64,000 nt of DNA, taken from Hormiphora californensis. Its lineage: Eukaryota; Ctenophora; Tentaculata; Cydippida; Pleurobrachiidae. The notes beneath the pieces are model-generated. The model was not told the DNA's origin, searched no databases, and saw only the letters and a list, made by a program, of their open reading frames with translations. The stretch spans positions 4,976,121 through 5,040,120 of the forward strand of contig CM035360.1 of the NCBI GenBank assembly GCA_020137815.1, written 5' to 3'. The position numbers were made by a program, and so were the translations under genes. Shown here piece by piece: positions 61,457 to 64,000 of this stretch; position 1 is the first letter of the stretch, and every line of letters begins with the position of its first letter.

Positions 61457-62477
61457 TCTCTCCCATCTCTCACGCCGGATGCAACAATAACAATTATGCT
61501 TCTAGAATGAGTTGTGGGCTGCCAGGGGGGGGGGGGACAAATACCCCAGGAAAAATTACACGATGACGTCACTTTCCTTCATTCTTCGACCTCCTCTCTT
61601 TATTCCTCTCTCGTTTTATTTCTCTTTGTTTCTCTATTAATATGTCCTCTCTTTATTTCTCTCACATCCTCTCTGTATCCCAATTTTCAATGCAATTATT
61701 GACAGAAATGACAACTGGCATTTTGACACAAAAACACGCGGTATTTAAAGCAGGGATATAGAAAGATAAAATAGAGAAAAAACGATGGAAAGATATGAAG
61801 ATATAAAGAGAGAATCCCAGCTCAAGACTCTGCAGGTGTACGTCCTACATATGTAAAGAACACGGAAGCATTCCCACAGGGAGAAGCTGAAGTACAGTGC
61901 GTGGGGTGAAACAAGAAGTGTGGCCGCGGGGATAGAGGAAAGAAGAGAAAAAAAGATAGAAGCCTAGCAAAAGTTTCAGTTACAAGCTTCGTTAGTAGTT
62001 CAAAAATGAATTTTGTCGGAAAAGAACTGAGTCGACACAGGAATCTATATGCTACTTCTTTATAAAAAAACTGAAAGCGAGATATGAAACTGAAATGAAT
62101 TGTGTTGACACATTCAATCGAGAAGAAGTAAAGGTGGGTCGAGTTGTTGGAGACACAAAAAAACGCATATTTGGTGAACATTTCCCTTCCAATCGAGGGT
62201 TATTACTCAATTTAATTAATTTTCCAAAACTAAAGAACTCGAGCTGAGAGGGAGCTTCTCTCACATTCATGGCATAATTCCAAAACTCTAACTGGGATAT
62301 TTAGAGATACAACAATGAATATATTCAAAGTGCCACTCAGGAAGACCGTCGTCACCAGCTTAATAATATATACGACCTAGAATATCCCAATAATATTCCT
62401 GTCCTGTTGGGTTCATCACTGAATATTTCCTAATCATGTTTCGTATAATATTTCCTAATCATGTTTCGTATAATATT
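60592..62477. other. No gene seen
   Basis: Mixed GA/CT-rich and AT-rich DNA with a (CT)n at 61409-61450. A 25-bp tandem duplication (TTTCCTAATCATGTTTCGTA...) at 62427-62477 abuts the next element. Confidence 0.4.
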
Positions 62478-63353
62478 AGGCTGTCCAGTATTGATTGTCG
62501 TTGGGCTTTTATCGAAAAATGGTTTGAGATAGAGCAAAATGGACTTCACCACCGTTTTTCTCAAGCGATTTTAGATCGGAATATGATGCCTGATACTGGT
62601 ATTTGGTTGTTCTCGGTTCCCACCAGGCTATTTCCTCTACGCCACTCTTTTTGCTGCTGCACGGGGTTACCAATGTTTTTTAAACGCTGCTGGAAGAAAA
62701 TTGGTACGGTTTCTTCAGCTCCCGTAGTGCTCAATCGATAGACAATCGTCTAAGGATGAGATATGTATGCGATTTGGGTCTCTAAGTGTTCACTTATAAC
62801 CTCTAGAACAGTAGATGTATCATGAAAAAGCGAAAAAGTGCATACAAAAACTGGCCCGTTTTTAAAAACGTCAATTAGTCACTTTAAAAGTCAACCAATC
62901 ACATAATTGGCTTCACTACGTCTTAGAGCTTACTTAGAACTATCTTTTACTGCAGAGTTTTTTATTACAAGTCAATCTTGGTGAGACCCGGAAGTAAAAG
63001 TTTCTAATTTTTACCAAAACTTTTTGGAGGCACATTGCTCAGTGACAAAATAAAGATAGGATATTTTATTACATCTTAAACGATAGATAATTGTCCAATG
63101 AACAAGCTTGATGCAACAAAACATCACTTAGGTACCATTTTTAAGAAGTACAGCAGTTTTGGTGCTAAAACTCGAAAATCGCGATTTTTCATATGCAGCG
63201 TCAACAAGAGTGGGGTAGAGAAAATAGCCTGCTGGGAACCAAGAACAAGCACATACCGATACCGGGCATCTTATTCCGATCCAAAAGTCTATTTTGCTCT
63301 ATCTCAAACCATTGTCTCATAAAAGCCCAACGACAATCAATACTGGACAGCCT
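62478..63353. mobile_element. Inverted-repeat element, 876 bp, ~180 bp arms
   Basis: The left end AGGCTGTCCAGTATTGATTG and right end CAATCAATACTGGACAGCCT are inverted copies. The homology continues inward (GTCGTTGGGCTTTTAT, GGTTTGAGATAGAGCAAAAT, GATCGGAATA) to about 62650 and 63190. Both ends are flanked by AATATT, itself a palindrome, so it could be target duplication or part of the repeat. No transposase. Confidence 0.82.
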
Positions 63354-64000
63354 AATATTTCCGGCAGAAGAATGCAATACTACCGAATGTGATAGGTAGT
63401 ATAAGAGGCCACTTAGAACTCTAAATAAGGCTGTTAATATTGCTGTTGCAGAAGAACCCGACGACTAGCAAGCACATGAGCAATTTAATATTTGGCCCCT
63501 AGATTTGAATTTCTGGTTCTAACATTGAAATAGTATTTCACCTATAGATACAAAGAGTTCCACTAAAAATTGGAATGATTTCAAATGGACTTTTGAATGA
63601 TGAAGTATATAGAGGTTTTGACTTTCTTTGACGAAACTAAAAGGAATGCAAGTTATAAAGAGCATTCCAACGAAAGGAATTCTATCAGAAATATAAAGTG
63701 ATTAATTAACTTCACTGTGAACTTCATAGTTTGATTTCAAGAAAAAGACAAGTCTATCTAAAAGCCTAAAACTAATTTCTCGTGATTTATGGAGACTATA
63801 ATATGCAGAATAAAAACGCTGTAAAAACACGAAATGCAAACTATCTACTATGCCAAGCTGGAATGGAACTCGACGAGATAGTTGTCCCTCCGACAACGAG
63901 ATAGCGAGATAAGTGGAACATGAGCACTAGGAACGTGAGTTAAATGAATTGCGCCAGAGTCCAGAGATAACAGAGAAGTTTCCAGAAGAAGGGAGATCTG
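63354..64000. other. No gene seen
   Basis: AT-rich sequence to the window end with no supported exon, repeat or RNA gene. Confidence 0.4.

Overview
This looks like nuclear DNA from an invertebrate animal. Genes are broken by short GT-AG introns, whose phases can be checked exon by exon. Between them lie many (GA/CT)n microsatellites and foldback transposons. The recognisable proteins (eIF3h, SLC25A51, ORC4, PYROXD2, a TTP/TIS11 CCCH protein, THAP proteins, a rhodopsin-like GPCR) point to Metazoa. Compact intergenic spaces, very short introns and divergent sequences would suit a sponge or another early-branching marine animal, but I cannot prove the phylum.

Layout: 1-3.5 kb is repeats: a ~160 bp satellite interrupted by a 1.38 kb element with TA-type target duplication, then a foldback element. 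From 3.7 to 18.1 kb six co-oriented minus-strand genes follow each other: an unrecognised spliced gene (3.7-4.5 kb, partial), eIF3h (9 exons, 331 aa), SLC25A51-type mitochondrial NAD+ carrier (7 exons including a 25-nt microexon, 287 aa), ORC4 (2 exons, 413 aa), a THAP/C2H2 zinc-finger gene with two coherent splice forms, and a spliced LINE-ORF1-like gene. The last sits inside a pair of long terminal inverted repeats (about 16.2-19.6 kb) that also hold a hAT-type MITE with a clear 8-bp target duplication.

From 20.0 to 43.7 kb the plus strand carries PYROXD2 (13 exons, 546 aa). Its fourth intron is 18.4 kb and holds a same-strand two-exon GPCR-like gene (37.6-38.7 kb), two exon-like blocks with an 11-residue repeat (24.1-25.2 kb), several foldback elements and many CT microsatellites. 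A PYROXD2/TTP convergent interval follows (43.7-47.9 kb). The TTP/TIS11 gene lies on the minus strand at 47.9-49.7 kb and has a reading-frame break after its zinc fingers. From 49.8 kb to the end I see no convincing gene, only microsatellites, a TTAA-flanked piggyBac-like MITE (51.3-52.2 kb) and two more inverted-repeat elements.

The genes do not form a pathway. They are housekeeping or regulatory genes for translation initiation (eIF3h), DNA replication licensing (ORC4), mitochondrial NAD+ import and redox (SLC25A51, PYROXD2), mRNA decay (TTP), transposon-derived DNA binding (THAP) and signalling (GPCR). The best candidates for something undescribed are the TIR-bounded element carrying a spliced ORF1-like gene, the THAP locus that can make either a single-THAP or a triple-THAP/zinc-finger protein, and the nested 11-residue-repeat exons. 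Sequence quality at about 32.6-33.7 kb is suspect: a transposon copy there differs from its sister copy by inflated homopolymers.
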